Positions 54,326 to 64,000 of a stretch of DNA of 64,000 nucleotides are shown here, in pieces (the first letter of the stretch is position 1; the number at the start of each line of letters is the position of its first letter). A program made the position numbers and the translations under genes. This stretch comes from Diphasiastrum complanatum (Eukaryota; Streptophyta; Lycopodiopsida; Lycopodiales; Lycopodiaceae). The stretch covers positions 72,512,758-72,576,757 of the forward strand of contig CM055097.1 of NCBI GenBank assembly GCA_029204225.1, written 5' to 3'. A model generated the notes under the pieces. It worked only from the letters and a program-made list of their open reading frames with translations. It was not told the DNA's origin and ran no database searches.

Positions 54326-55401
54326 GAAGTGCGATGTTGTGCTGAATCAAGAATTATTTCTTGTGTATCTAAAGTTGATGTCGCACAGACATCAGTACAC
54401 AAGTAGGCTGCTGGATTTTTGCCATTGTTGGCTTTTTCTTCGGCCATTTTGGAGGACTCAAGTTCCTCCACATAGGATGAGCTATTGTCTCTCTCCCATC
54501 TGCTCTCTCGTCTGCTCTGACTTGGGGGCAATCAATACCTACATGACCTGTTTTATGACCGTGGATGCACTCTATTTTTGGATTGAGCCAACACTTGTCA
54601 ACAGTGTGGCCACCTCGTGTACATCTCGTGTAGGTCTTCTTCTCACCTTTCTGTTGTCTCGGCTTATTTTTGATCTTTCATTTGTCTTCTTTTGCTTTCT
54701 CTGATTGCTACTTTTGATCTTGTCTTTGGTCTGACTCCCTCTTAGGCTTAAAATTATTCTTTTGCTTCTCTTTGTTGTTGTAGAGAGCTTGATCAGAGTT
54801 ATCTTTGTCATCAAGGTATTCGCGGGCTTCCACCTCTTTTCTGATCTCAATTACAGCCTTCTCAAGGGTCATTTGTGAATCTTTGGCAAACAATATTCGG
54901 GTCATCTAAAATGATCTTGGTAGAGCTCGCAGCAGGTATGTGAGCTGCTTCTCTGCTGAGACTACATTCTATGCTCCAAAATTGTGTAGCAAAAGGAATA
55001 GGTCCTTCATTCTTTTGATGAAGGAGGTGAGATCTTTGCCATCCCATCTCAGATTGGTCAGTTGATCTTCAAGAAGCATAATTTGGCTTCGTGACTTCGT
55101 TTGAAATCTGGTCAGCAAAGTATCCAACATTTTCTTGCATTGGAGAGTGTGGCTAGATCGAGTGTCAAGTTGTCTTCGATGGAGGAAGATAGGACAACTA
55201 CTGCCTTGTTGTTTCTTTCTCTCCATTCCCGTAGCTCCTTGCCAATGGTTGTGGCCATTCCTTCTGTGCTGTCAACCCAGGGCCATAGACCTTTTCAGTA
55301 TGAGAGAAGTCTTCACCTTCCATGCTAGGAAGTTTGATCCTGAAGAGTCAAGGATTGTGCAGACCTTTGATTCAATGATGCTAATGGATGCCATAGCATG
55401 A
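54326..55401 (-). pseudogene. Copia gag, multiply broken
   Basis: It starts at ATG 55401 (MASISIIESKVCTILDSSGS) and continues in shifted frames through GKDLTSFIKRMKDLFLLLHN, KAVIEIRKEVEAREYL and a Lys-rich nucleocapsid. Two knuckle-like motifs follow (CTRGGHTVDKCW and CIHGHKTGHVGIDC). Many stops; not translatable as a unit. Confidence 0.82.
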
Positions 55402-55425
55402 ACGAGCTAAGATACAGCTTTTCTA

Positions 55426-55437
55426 GTTTTGATTCCA
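55426..55437 (-). other. Degenerate primer binding site
   Basis: The complement reads TGGAATCAAAAC one base from the LTR start at 55439. It agrees with TGGTATCAGAGC at most positions. Confidence 0.5.
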
Positions 55438-55438
55438 T

Positions 55439-56683
55439 TGATGGAACTCCATGAAGTGTCAAATGCTCTGATAGTGCTGATGAGAATTCACGGGGATGAA
55501 GGAGATAGAGCTGACTTGGCAGGAGTAGCTACTGCTACTGACTGCGGTCAATTCTCTTCCAAGCCCCAGATCGCTACTGCAGATATGTTGTAAAATTAAA
55601 CTTGTACATAGCAGATAATGTTGAATAAACAATAGCGAAAAGATATCTATTGTTAGAATGCATTCAAACCTTACAGATCATACACATTACAGATCATACA
55701 CATTACAGAACAAAGTATTGCATAAGTCACTTCTATTATCAGAACTAAATATACAATGATTTTCTTGAGCGCTGTCTGTTTCCCAGATCAGCACATTGGC
55801 GTAAGAGAGATATTCTCTCTCATGAATAATGTGACTAGCTACTGCTGATTGCTATCTCAAACTCTTATAGTTTTGTTTGTTCTGTATCCGTGACTGTATA
55901 TCTGTGATCTCTTTCTTATGTGATCAATCCAGAGAACTGATTAAGTTAAAAAATCTAATGAAAAGAAATGCATTAGACTTAATCAAAACTAGTTTCAGTT
56001 TTCCGTTGTTGTCCTCCGTTCATTAGCCGCTTTCTGCCCGTTACACCCTGCCTTCACGTTGCAGACCTTTGCATTTTGCTAAAAGATGCTTTCGTGATTT
56101 TAAGGTCAAGTGTCGCTTTTTCCCGAAAGGCAAAAAATGTGACAGTAGGACTAAAAATATTTCTAAGGCATTTGGAGACAGTGTCGCTTTTTTTTTAAAG
56201 GTGAAAAATGTGACAATGTTGCTTTTTACGGAAGGGCCAAAAAGCCGACAGTAGGGCAAAAAACAGTTCTAAGGTCAGTGTCGCTTTCTAAGGGCAAGTG
56301 TCACTTTTTTCCGAAAGGCAAAAAATGCAACATTGGGCCATAAAACATTTCTGAGGCATTTAAAGACAGTGTCACCTTTTTCTCGAAAGGCAAAAAGTTG
56401 ACAATAGGCATAAAAACTATTCTAAGGCATTCTAAAGACACAGTCGTCTTTTTTGCAAAAATGTGACAGTGTCGGAAAAAGTTGCCAGAGTTATTTTCTA
56501 AGTGGTTTAGACCTAGGGATGAATTTTCCTCATGACCCAAAAATGCGAATTGTGCGAGAAAACAGTTCAAAAATGCAGACTGTGAGAAATATAGTTCAAA
56601 ATGCACAGTCGCTTAAAACAACAAAGGAAAAACTAAGGAAAAAATGCTAAGGCTTTGAAAGATAGAAACTCTTGGTTTCTTCA
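55439..56683 (-). repeat. 5' LTR of the nest-2 inserted copia element, expanded by hairpin repeats
   Basis: It starts TGATGGAACTCC and matches 50528 onward closely for about 750 bases. From about 56109 to 56467 it holds roughly six diverged copies of a hairpin unit (GTGTCGCTTTTTCCCGAAAG, then GCAAAAAATGTGACA). 56480-56605 matches 51285-51410 in inverted orientation. The end TTCTTCA at 56683 is fixed by the TGATC duplication. Confidence 0.82.
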
Positions 56684-57440
56684 TGATCTTGGTGCTTGCT
56701 TGAGTCCATATAGACTTTTGAATAACAAACAAACTTTGGATTCTTCACCATGCTTGATGAATCCTTGTGGTTGCTCCATATAGATCTCCTCCAGAAGGTA
56801 TCCATTGAGAAAAGCATTGGAGGCATCCAATTGGAACAACTTCCATTTGAAGTAGCAAGCAATAGAGATGATGATCCTTATGGTCACCATCTTTGCAATG
56901 GGTGCAAAGGTTTTCTCATAATCAAGTCCTTGGATTTGAACAAATCCTTTTGCACATAGCCTTGCTTTGTACTTGTTGATGGTGCCATCATGATTGTACT
57001 TGATTCTAAACACCCATTTGCAACCAATAATATGCTTGGGGGATGCTGGATCTACTTGGCTCTTCATGGGAGATAAAAAATGCATAATTGGTGGATTTAA
57101 CATCCACTTGCTTGCCTTTATCAATGTATGAGATCCTCTTGGGCCAAGGACCTTCTTGGTGAGAATACATGAGGACGACCCCATTACTTTTTGATTGTCA
57201 TGAATAGAGATAATAGAAGATGCATCTTGAGATGCCTTGATCTTGGCCCCATCCAAGGTAGATTTTTGGTCTTTATGAAAAGTGACATCTCTACTTTCAA
57301 TAGATTTGGAAGTGAGTATATAGACTCTATAGGCCTTCTTGGTGGATGAATATCCGACCATGGTCCCTTTGCTTGAGCTAGGATCATCCTTCTTTCTTGT
57401 CTCAAAGGGAATATGAACAAAGCAAATACTCTTAAAGATT
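56684..57440 (-). pseudogene. Host copia element of nest 2: RT N-terminal half and linker
   Basis: Minus frame 56681-57361 shows MVGYSSTKKAYRVYILTSKS (integrase end), HIIGCKWVFRIKYNHDGTIN, KARLCAKGFVQIQGLDYEKT and FAPIAKMVTIRIIISIACYF. It ends with DASNAFLNGYLLEEIYM and SLYGLKQAPRS, breaking exactly at the inserted element. A deletion removes part of the linker between DNQKVMGSSS and HIIGCK. Upstream of 57440 sequence changes to an LTR-like scrap that resembles 28594-28650. Confidence 0.9.
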
Positions 57441-57481
57441 CAACATCTACTCTAAGAATGAGGTGCAAACCCTAATAGATC

Positions 57482-57700
57482 TTGATCAAACATGAATCAA
57501 AACATAAAATAATTTTATGCATGTTGATTCAACCAAGTTTGCCTAAAGAGTTTTGGGAGGCCGCAGTTGTAGCTTCAACCTACCTACAGAATCGAACATT
57601 GACAACAACTGTCAAGTGGTTCGGCAGAAGGCCAGACTTCTCACATACCAAGATCTTTGGATGTTTTATATGCCTCAGAGCCCTCCTCCTTTCCAAGCCA
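57482..57700 (+). pseudogene. Copia integrase scrap on the plus strand
   Basis: PSLPKEFWEAAVVASTYLQN, then RPDFSHTKIFGCFICLRA, matches the late integrase block (LP..FW.EA...A.YL.NR...P...HL..FGC). It is opposite in strand to everything around it. Confidence 0.65.
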
Positions 57701-58056
57701 CTTCCTCACGAGAAGGATTCAATCAGTTCACTGACTACGATAAGTAGCAAGCTGAAGCAGTTGAGACACTGGCTATACTTGAAGCCAGTCAAGCACCCAT
57801 CATGTTGCCAATGCCTTCTAGAGCAATCTCACCAAAAATTCACAAAGCACTCCATCCGAAATTTTTTGAAGAGCCAGATGTTTTTGAAGAAGAAGATGCA
57901 CATGCGAATCTCAAGAAGGTAGTTGTTATAGTGAGTCAGACAACTATCTTAGCTACTGTTCCTCAAGATGTCCCAAGTCTTCATCAACAACTAGGACAAG
58001 TCATTCAAAAAATACAAGAAAAAGTAGTGATTTTGATCAGCGAATCACAGATTTAG
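57701..58056 (+). other. Unknown coding remnant
   Basis: A frame with one stop at 57748 reads from SPPPFQATSSREGFNQFTDY through LEASQAPIMLPMPSRAIS to HQQLGQVIQKIQEKVVILIS. It has biased, protein-like composition but no motif I recognise. It follows the integrase scrap without a gap and may be part of the same transposon. Confidence 0.3.
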
Positions 58057-58643
58057 GCATGGAAAACACCTTAATTTCTAGAAGCTGATCAAGTTGAATA
58101 ACGAGTTGCTTGTATCCAAGCAGCATGAAGAAAAAGCTAAGACATAGTTGATAGCAAGTTAGAAGCATGAAGAGGCCTTGCAAATAGATTTATACTTTTA
58201 GCAAAATTTTCAATAGACCTAATTAGGATCAATTCCAAGACCTCTGGATTGTCATTCTTTGTGACTATGCTCGAGCATCCATCTCTTCTAGGATAAACTA
58301 GTGAATGATGATGTTGCCAATGTAATTATAAATATTTAGAATCTATGGCCTACATTTTAATGATTAATTTGTTTCTTTTATGAGCATAGTTCACAGAGCA
58401 GCACCATAGCTGTAAGAAGGAACTAGGCATAAGAATCCCATGTATCTGAACCATGTAGGAAGTTTTAAGACTTAAAAGTTTTATTTTTTTTGTTTTGGTT
58501 TGTTTGTTTTGTTTTTTTGCTATTTTGTCCGAGGTTCTGATGTTATGCTCGTTCCAGAATGCTATGCCTCCATAACGTTGTTCCAATGCAACTTAGGTAC
58601 AATCTAATGGCTACTCAAGAGTTGGCAAAGGGCAAAGATCCAA
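58057..58643. other. Unassigned stretch
   Basis: No coding signal supported. A T/G-rich run (about 58478-58520) is the only notable feature. Confidence 0.5.
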
Positions 58644-59684
58644 TCAAATGTTATTAGCAAGAAGCTGATTCTCCCTCACGAAATGATGTGCAATCTCGAT
58701 AAACTTTGTTCGAGCATGGAAGACTGGATTGTTTGCAAGTTGTTGAGCTGCTTGATTATCACAATATATGCATGGAATCTCTTCATCCTTGATCACATGT
58801 AGCTCCTCCAAAAGCCTTTTAAGCCAAAGAACCTCATTTGTTGTTGTTGTCAAAGCTTTATATTCAGATTTTGTTGATGAAAGAGAGATGGTATCATGCC
58901 TTTTAGAAAGCCAAGATATAGCTCCTCCACATAAGAATGTAGCAAATGCACTTATAGATCTTCTATCCATCTTGTCACCTGCAAAACTTGAGTCCAAATA
59001 TGCTCCAAAACAAATATTAGTCCTTTCGTAAACTATGCCAAAGTCTTTTGTAGCCGAGATGTACCTTAACACCCTTTTTGCTCCTTTCCAATGACATATT
59101 AATGGACTTTGCATGTATATCAAGGAACCAATAAGCATTCTATAGGTAGTGATGTCCTCAAAGGATGCTTCATCACTTTCCTTAGAAACATTTACACTTA
59201 GTTCCATAGGAGTTTCAACTCCTTTACAATCAATCATGCCAAATCTTGTTAAGATTGATCTAGCATACTTAGATTGACATATGAAGGTAAAATCATTACT
59301 TCTAGTGACTTCTATTCCAAGTATAACTTTAAGAAGTCCTAGATCTACCATCTTAAATTCACTAGACAAGGAAACTTTTACATTCTTGATGCCATCTAGA
59401 TCATTTCTTGTGAGTATAATGTCATCAACATATAAAACTAAGATAATGATCTTTCCATCATTACATTTGTAGTACAATGATGGTTCATAAGAACTTACAA
59501 CAAATCCAATGGAAATAAGATAGGAATGCAACCTAGAGTACCATGCTCTTGGTGCTTGCTTAGGTCCATAAAGACTCTTCTTCAAGAAACACACCTTGTC
59601 TTCTTCTCCATCTTTGATGAAGCCCTCGGGTTGGCACATGTAGATTTCCTCTTCCAAGAATCCATTAAAGAAATCATTTGTCAC
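58644..59684 (-). pseudogene. Copia RT (second part) and RNase H
   Basis: The 346-codon frame begins at NDFFNGFLEEEIYMCQPEGF and has LYGPKQAPRAWYSRL, LVLYVDDIILTRND (YVDD intact), FKMVDLGLLKVILGIEV and RNase H with AYLDSSFAGDKMDRR, SSTKSEYKAL and IYCDNQAAQQLANNPVF. An in-frame deletion of about 20 residues lies between LIGSLIY and MQSPLICHW (about 59115), where LTITRPDLSYSV... is expected. The end is truncated after HHFVREN. Confidence 0.92.
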
Positions 59685-61546
59685 ATCAAGTTGGAAAAGC
59701 TCTCATTTGAAAGAAGTTGCAAGACATATGATTAATCCAATGGTCACAAGCTTTGCAATAGGTGCAAAGATTTCATCATAATCTATGCCTTTGACTTGCA
59801 AAAAACCTTTTGTTACAAGTCTAGCTTTGTACTTATGAATGGAACCATCTTGATTATATTTCAATCTATATATCCATTTACAAGTAAGAGGCTTCCATAA
59901 GGTAAATCAACAAGTTTCCAAGTCTGATTTTCCATTAATTTATCAAACTCTACTTGCATAGCTTTCCTCCAATATTGAGACTTATTTGCTTCCTCAAAAC
60001 TAGTTGGTTCTTCAAGCATAGTAGTCAAGAAAGTATAAGAGTTGAGTAGTTGAGAATTTTCCCTTTGCTCCCCTTTGTCACTATAAGTGAGCCTTGATGG
60101 CCCAATCCTTGTCCTTGTTGATCTTCTTGGCACCCTTGGACTTGGAGTAGGTTCCACTTGGTCCTCATCTTCATGAAGCTCCTCCTCGGCCATAACATGA
60201 TCTTTGACAAGTTGAGTGTTGTTGGAAGTCACCTTTCCTTTGGCTTGGAGAGATTCATCAAAAAGTACATCTCTACTAGCAACAACTTTTTTTGTAATAG
60301 GATCATATATCCTATAAGATTTCTTACTTTCACTATAACCAACAAAGATGCCTTTGAAAGAAGTGGCATTTTTCTTTTTCCTTGTTTCTAAAAACAAATG
60401 TACATAACAAGTACATCCAAAAACTTTCAAATCACTAAGATTTGGCTTTTTGCCAAACAATACTTCATAAGGTGTAAGTCCTTTAATGGCACTATTAGTC
60501 ATTCTATTACAAAGAAAGTTTGCACATAAAATAGCTTCTCCCCAAAATGAAATAGGAAGAGATGCATCTGATCTCATAGCTTTAGCACACTCACATAGTG
60601 TCCTATTATTTCTCTCAGTTACTCCATTTTGTTGTGGAGTATATGTACAAGTAAACTCTCTCTTTATGCCATTAGTTTCACAAAACTCTTTCATCCTATT
60701 GAAGATGTACTCCCCTCTATTATCACTTCTTAATACTTTCAAGCTAGTATTAAGCTGCTTTTTCACAAGAGTTTTGAACTTTACATAGGACTCAAAAACT
60801 TCACTTTTCTTAGACAAGAGATAAACCCAAGAGTATCTTGATTTATCATCAATAAAAGTGACATACATAAGAGCTCCACCATTGGATTCATGTGAAAATG
60901 AATGAACATCCGAGTCTGTAAGACCAAGAGGAGAGTTAGATCTTATCAGAGATCTCTTGAAAGGAAGCTTATGAGATTTGGAGAGTCCACAAGCTTCACA
61001 AAGCTTGCCACACTTGGATATGGTTTTGGAAAGTCCTCTTGCTAGCTCCTTTGTCACCATGGTCTCCATAGATTTGTAGTTAGGATGGCCTAACCTTTTG
61101 TGCCATAATTCCACTTGAGTGAGCTCCTCCCTTGCCATGTTCACACTTCCAACCATCACATTAGCATCCAATTCGAATAACCTCCCTTGCTTGAAACCAC
61201 TAGCAATACATTTTTCATCTTTCAAGATAGAACATGCTCCATGCTTGAAATGTACATCTAATCCACTATCCATAAGTTGTCCTACACTCAACAAGTTCTT
61301 TGTAATTGAAGGTACATAAAGAAGATTGTCTAGATCTACTTTTTTAGATGATCCTAGACATAAAGGAATGGATCCAACACCTACAATATCACATTCTTGA
61401 TAACTTGCAGTGAAGATAAATCTCTTAGAACTATTGTAAGAAAGTTGGTTAGAAAAGTAGTCATTTTGGTGAGTCATGCGAGAGCTTGCCCCACTATCAA
61501 TCCACCAAGTTTCTTGATTAGATGTTTGTGGTGAGGATACCATCAA
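59685..61546 (-). pseudogene. Copia protease, integrase and RT N-terminus
   Basis: The 561-codon frame (59861-61546) contains the protease WWIDSGASSRMTHQ, the finger LWHKRLGHPNYKS with CEACGLSKSHK, and the core with TDSDVHSF (Asp), LRSDNRGEYIF (Asp) and TPQQNGVTERNNRTL (Glu). The integrase end reads GIFVGYSESKKSYRIYDP and is followed by an acidic/basic linker. It shifts frame at the start of RT (TWKLVDLP). The next part (CKWIYRLKYNQDGSI, GIDYDEIFAPIAKLVT) is read at 59700-59880 in another frame. Confidence 0.93.
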
Positions 61547-62416
61547 GATAGATTTCCTTCTTCCTCCTCCTCAAGCACAAGATTGCCTTGATTGTCCTTC
61601 TCTTGGGAATTATTCTTCTTGTAGCACTCGGATGCAAAATGTCCCTTTTTTTCACAAAAGAAACACTTTAGCTTCTTCTTGTCCTTCTTGCTCTTGCCTT
61701 TGGAACTTGATGCTCCATCTTTGTTCTCCATCTCCATGTCTTGAGTCTTTTTGGATGGAAACTTATTCTTCTTGCCTTTCAAAGAAAAGTTAGCTTTTTC
61801 ATCACCATCATTCAAAGATAAGGAACTCATCCTACTTTTGATATGAAGCATTCTACTCTCCGCACTAACAAGCACACTTTGAAGTTTTTCAATACTAGGA
61901 AGTGAATCTTGAATAGCAAAGGTTTGAACAAGATTGGAATATTCATCTCCTAATCCATTCAAAATGATTTGAACTAATTCATCATCTTTGATTTTATCAT
62001 CTTTAGAAGACAACTCCTTATTCAAAGATTTGATTCTAAAGACATAATTTTGGGCACTTTCACTACTTCCTTTCATGCTTTGAAGGATTTGATTCCTAAG
62101 CATGAGTATCCTTGAAGTATTCTTGGATCCATAAATGGCTTTTAATGAATCCCATGCCTCTTTGGATGTGGTAAATGAGATTTCTTTCAAAAGTTCATTA
62201 CTTACATTCATTTTTATGCAATGTAATGCAACTCTACATATCTCTTTTTGTACTTAGCCAATTCAACTCCTCCTTGAGGTTCTACTTCCACCTCAAGTAC
62301 TATGTCATAAAGATCATGAAGTACAATCAAAGACTCCATTCGAACTATCCAAGTAGCATAATTAGTGGATGTAAGTCTTTCACTAGCTTCAAGCAAAAAT
62401 CACCCATTGATGCCAT
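61543..62416 (-). pseudogene. Copia gag with intact zinc knuckle, two small frameshifts
   Basis: Start ATG at 62416 (MASMG...). A one-base shift leads to LEASERLTSTNYATWIVRME (62214-62396) and another to MNVSNELLKEISFTTSKEAW (61543-62211). The latter frame continues through QIILNGLGDEYSNLVQTFAI and a Lys-rich stretch to the knuckle CFFCEKKGHFASECYKKN, which has all four ligands. Few lesions suggest moderate age. Confidence 0.92.
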
Positions 62417-62972
62417 CCTGAATGTGAAAAAGCACTAGAAACTCTTATGGTTTCTCTAAGAGATCTGAACCTAAAGTCTTCTAGCAATTTAGAAAGCTAA
62501 TATACTCAATCCTTTCACTCATGAACCAATCTAGAATGATGGAAATTTAGATTCTAGTCTCAAACTTGCAAAATCACTCCTTAATCTATGATTTTTAACA
62601 ATTTCTCTCTTCAACCTCAACATACAATCAAAAAATCAGAGAAGATCAGTGCACCTAATTTAAGCTTTGATTTTAATTTTTTGGCTGATCTAATCCAAGA
62701 ACTAATCAAAAGATTACATTCACTATAGAAAAATTGGGTATGTAAGTCAAATTTTATAAATTTCTAAAATTTCTCAGTCAAAATCTGTGCAATACGGCCT
62801 CACACGTGCGAAAAGAGTTCTTACAGCCCACAACAAGATCTAGACCAAAACTTTTGAGGATAGCTATCAAATCCAACTCGCTACACAAAATTTGACTAGT
62901 TTCCAAAAAACTACTAATTTTGGCTTTGATTTGGATTAACCCTATCAATTTCAACAAAATCTCTTGTACTAG
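62417..62972 (-). mobile_element. Copia 5' leader
   Basis: Non-coding interval between primer site and gag, with a TCACACGTGCGAAAAG motif (about 62800-62815). Confidence 0.8.
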
Positions 62973-62984
62973 GCTCTGATACCA
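62973..62984 (-). other. Primer binding site, initiator-Met type
   Basis: GCTCTGATACCA, complement of TGGTATCAGAGC, directly next to the LTR end at 62985. Confidence 0.92.
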
Positions 62985-63806
62985 TGTGCAAAAAGTACAA
63001 AAAGGACCAAGAGTGGATCCTAATCTGATCCTCAAGAGGTATTGGTTGTCAGATTACTTGATCTATCAATCTACTTGAGATTAAGATCAATCTAGATCAA
63101 TTCTAGACACAAAATCCTAACAAGAACAATCATTAATTAAAGGTAGGTGTACTTTCTGGTTTCCCACGTGTGAAAAACTGTCTGAGTATGGACTCCAACC
63201 TGAAAATCAAGTACACATTGATAGAACCTCAAAACAATCAAAACAAATGTAGACAAATGGAGAGAATCACTCAAAATTGCTTCCAAAACCAAGATTGGTG
63301 TCTCACAATGATTATGGCCAAATGTGGCTCTATATATACAATAAGTGAGAGCTCGTGGTACTGATCATCCCTTTGATCCCACATGTGTGAAGGTGCTTTG
63401 TCATATGATGATTCATCATGCAAAACTGACACTTGGACTAAACCTTCTATTTTGAGCACTTTTGGTCCATTTTCCTTCTATATGGAAATCTACTTGGAAA
63501 TCTTCTAGTAGTCAAAATTCGTCTACTTCAGCTTATTCCACACGTGTGAGCTGTCCTCTACACATGGGATATGACACCTAACCAAAGGATGTGGCTCATG
63601 CAATCAATACATTGATGCCATGTGTCATATGTCTAGAAAACTAGTTTTTGGCCATTTTAGCCACTAGAACTTGAATTAAATCATATGTACAACATATATG
63701 ATTATGGTACATGACAAGTACACTAGTTTCACATGTGAAAACAGGCTCCACACATGTGTGTTTATCTATATACAAGTTTTTTGGCCTCTACCAAGCTTAT
63801 TTTTGC
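62985..63806 (-). repeat. Copia 5' LTR, right boundary approximate
   Basis: It begins TGTGCAAAAAGTAC. A CTATATATACAA box (about 63330-63341) gives TATATATAG on the coding strand. At least five CACRTGTG-type palindromes lie within (63161, 63378, 63535, 63728, 63748). TTATTTTTGCA at 63796-63806 roughly mirrors the start and may be the other end; the base composition changes just after it. Confidence 0.6.
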
Positions 63807-64000
63807 ATTTTTCATAGAGAAGAGAGCAATTGTGTTATCGGTTTTTGAGATTCGAGTGAGTTGGTCAGTGTCCTCGCTCGTTGGCGCAGCCTGACGCTCA
63901 TTCGATCGCTGTGTTCTGCTCGTTGGCAAACTTTCATGCACAACTATTCTCTCTATTTTTCGTCTCTTTATATCTCTCTTGTGTTGATAAAAAATTGTGT
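63807..64000. other. Unassigned end of window
   Basis: A more GC-rich stretch with CTCGTTGGC repeated (about 63876-63885 and 63918-63927). It could be flanking DNA or the start of another repeat; the window ends before this can be told. Confidence 0.4.

Larger units (their letters stand above)
50528..56683 (-). mobile_element. Copia element inserted in copia (nest 2), TSD TGATC
   Basis: LTRs (50528-51454, 55439-56683) flank decayed gag, integrase, RT and RNase H, all on the minus strand. TGATC occurs at 50523-50527 and 56684-56688. Across the insertion, the host RT reads ...LYGLKQAPRS on the right and WYARLNSF on the left, a natural join. The element family differs from the others here (TGATGGAA termini, different gag). 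Confidence 0.92.
58644..62984 (-). mobile_element. Copia element, minus strand, 3' end missing
   Basis: Leader, gag, protease, integrase, RT and most of RNase H follow in order from the primer site at 62973-62984. The 3' part is cut off at about 58650, within RNase H, so polypurine tract and 3' LTR are absent. The 5' LTR lies at 62985 onward. Related in RT sequence to the remnant at 3027-4298. Confidence 0.92.

Noticed and set aside
54309-54704. 131-codon plus-strand frame, hydrophobic and Cys-rich
   Set aside because: It is antisense to copia gag (zinc-knuckle region); a shadow frame.

Overview
The window is nuclear DNA of a land plant with a large, repeat-rich genome. It is AT-rich and contains one intact intron-bearing plant gene. 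It also holds the lone first exon of a second gene. Almost everything else is LTR retrotransposon DNA of the Ty1/copia and Ty3/gypsy superfamilies, mostly dead, fragmented and inserted into each other. A gymnosperm or another large-genome plant would fit, but nothing here fixes the species. No bacterial operon, CRISPR array, rRNA gene or intact tRNA gene was seen.

Layout. 0-5.3 kb: copia fragments, including an LTR (912-1703) with an initiator-Met primer site fused to a reverse transcriptase remnant, and a head-to-head rearranged copia element (2.2-5.3 kb). 5.3-7.2 kb: an integrase remnant of Athila/Tat type, then an orphan 154-codon ORF with its own TATA box. 7.2-9.5 kb: a copia remnant whose LTR is split by a solo LTR. 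9.5-11.4 kb: unassigned DNA, microsatellites and an ATG18-like exon 1. 11.4-15.9 kb: a minus-strand gypsy element with a deleted polymerase and a 0.38-kb internal inversion. 15.9-18.9 kb: unassigned DNA with small tandem duplications. 18.9-20.7 kb: the intact four-exon reductase gene (minus strand, 314 residues). 21-22 kb: two strong hairpins and a tRNA-derived SINE. 23.7-29.5 kb: decayed gypsy and copia pieces.

29.6-47.3 kb is a nest dissected by target-site duplications (TSDs). A dead copia element was hit by a near-complete copia element (29,706-35,847; TSD GTTGG; LTRs about 98.8% identical) and by a small Athila/Tat-like element without gag-pol (36,843-46,761; TSD GCAAY). The latter was hit by a chromodomain-bearing gypsy element (39,547-45,097; TSD AGTCR), whose 5' LTR was hit by an element now reduced to a solo LTR (43,563-44,467; TSD TGGGT). 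48-57.4 kb is a second nest: a copia element (50,528-56,683; TSD TGATC) inserted in another copia element that also carries a 783-bp tandem duplication. 57.5-64 kb: a plus-strand integrase scrap, an unknown ORF, and a large minus-strand copia element whose 5' LTR reaches to about 63.8 kb.

The reductase gene is the only locus likely to make a working cellular protein. The retroelements share features: an initiator-Met primer site for most, a tRNA-Asp-like site for the Athila/Tat-like one, and a recurrent TTCACACGTGTGAA-type palindrome in several copia LTRs and leaders. All similarities were judged by eye from the bases and their translations; no database search was possible.
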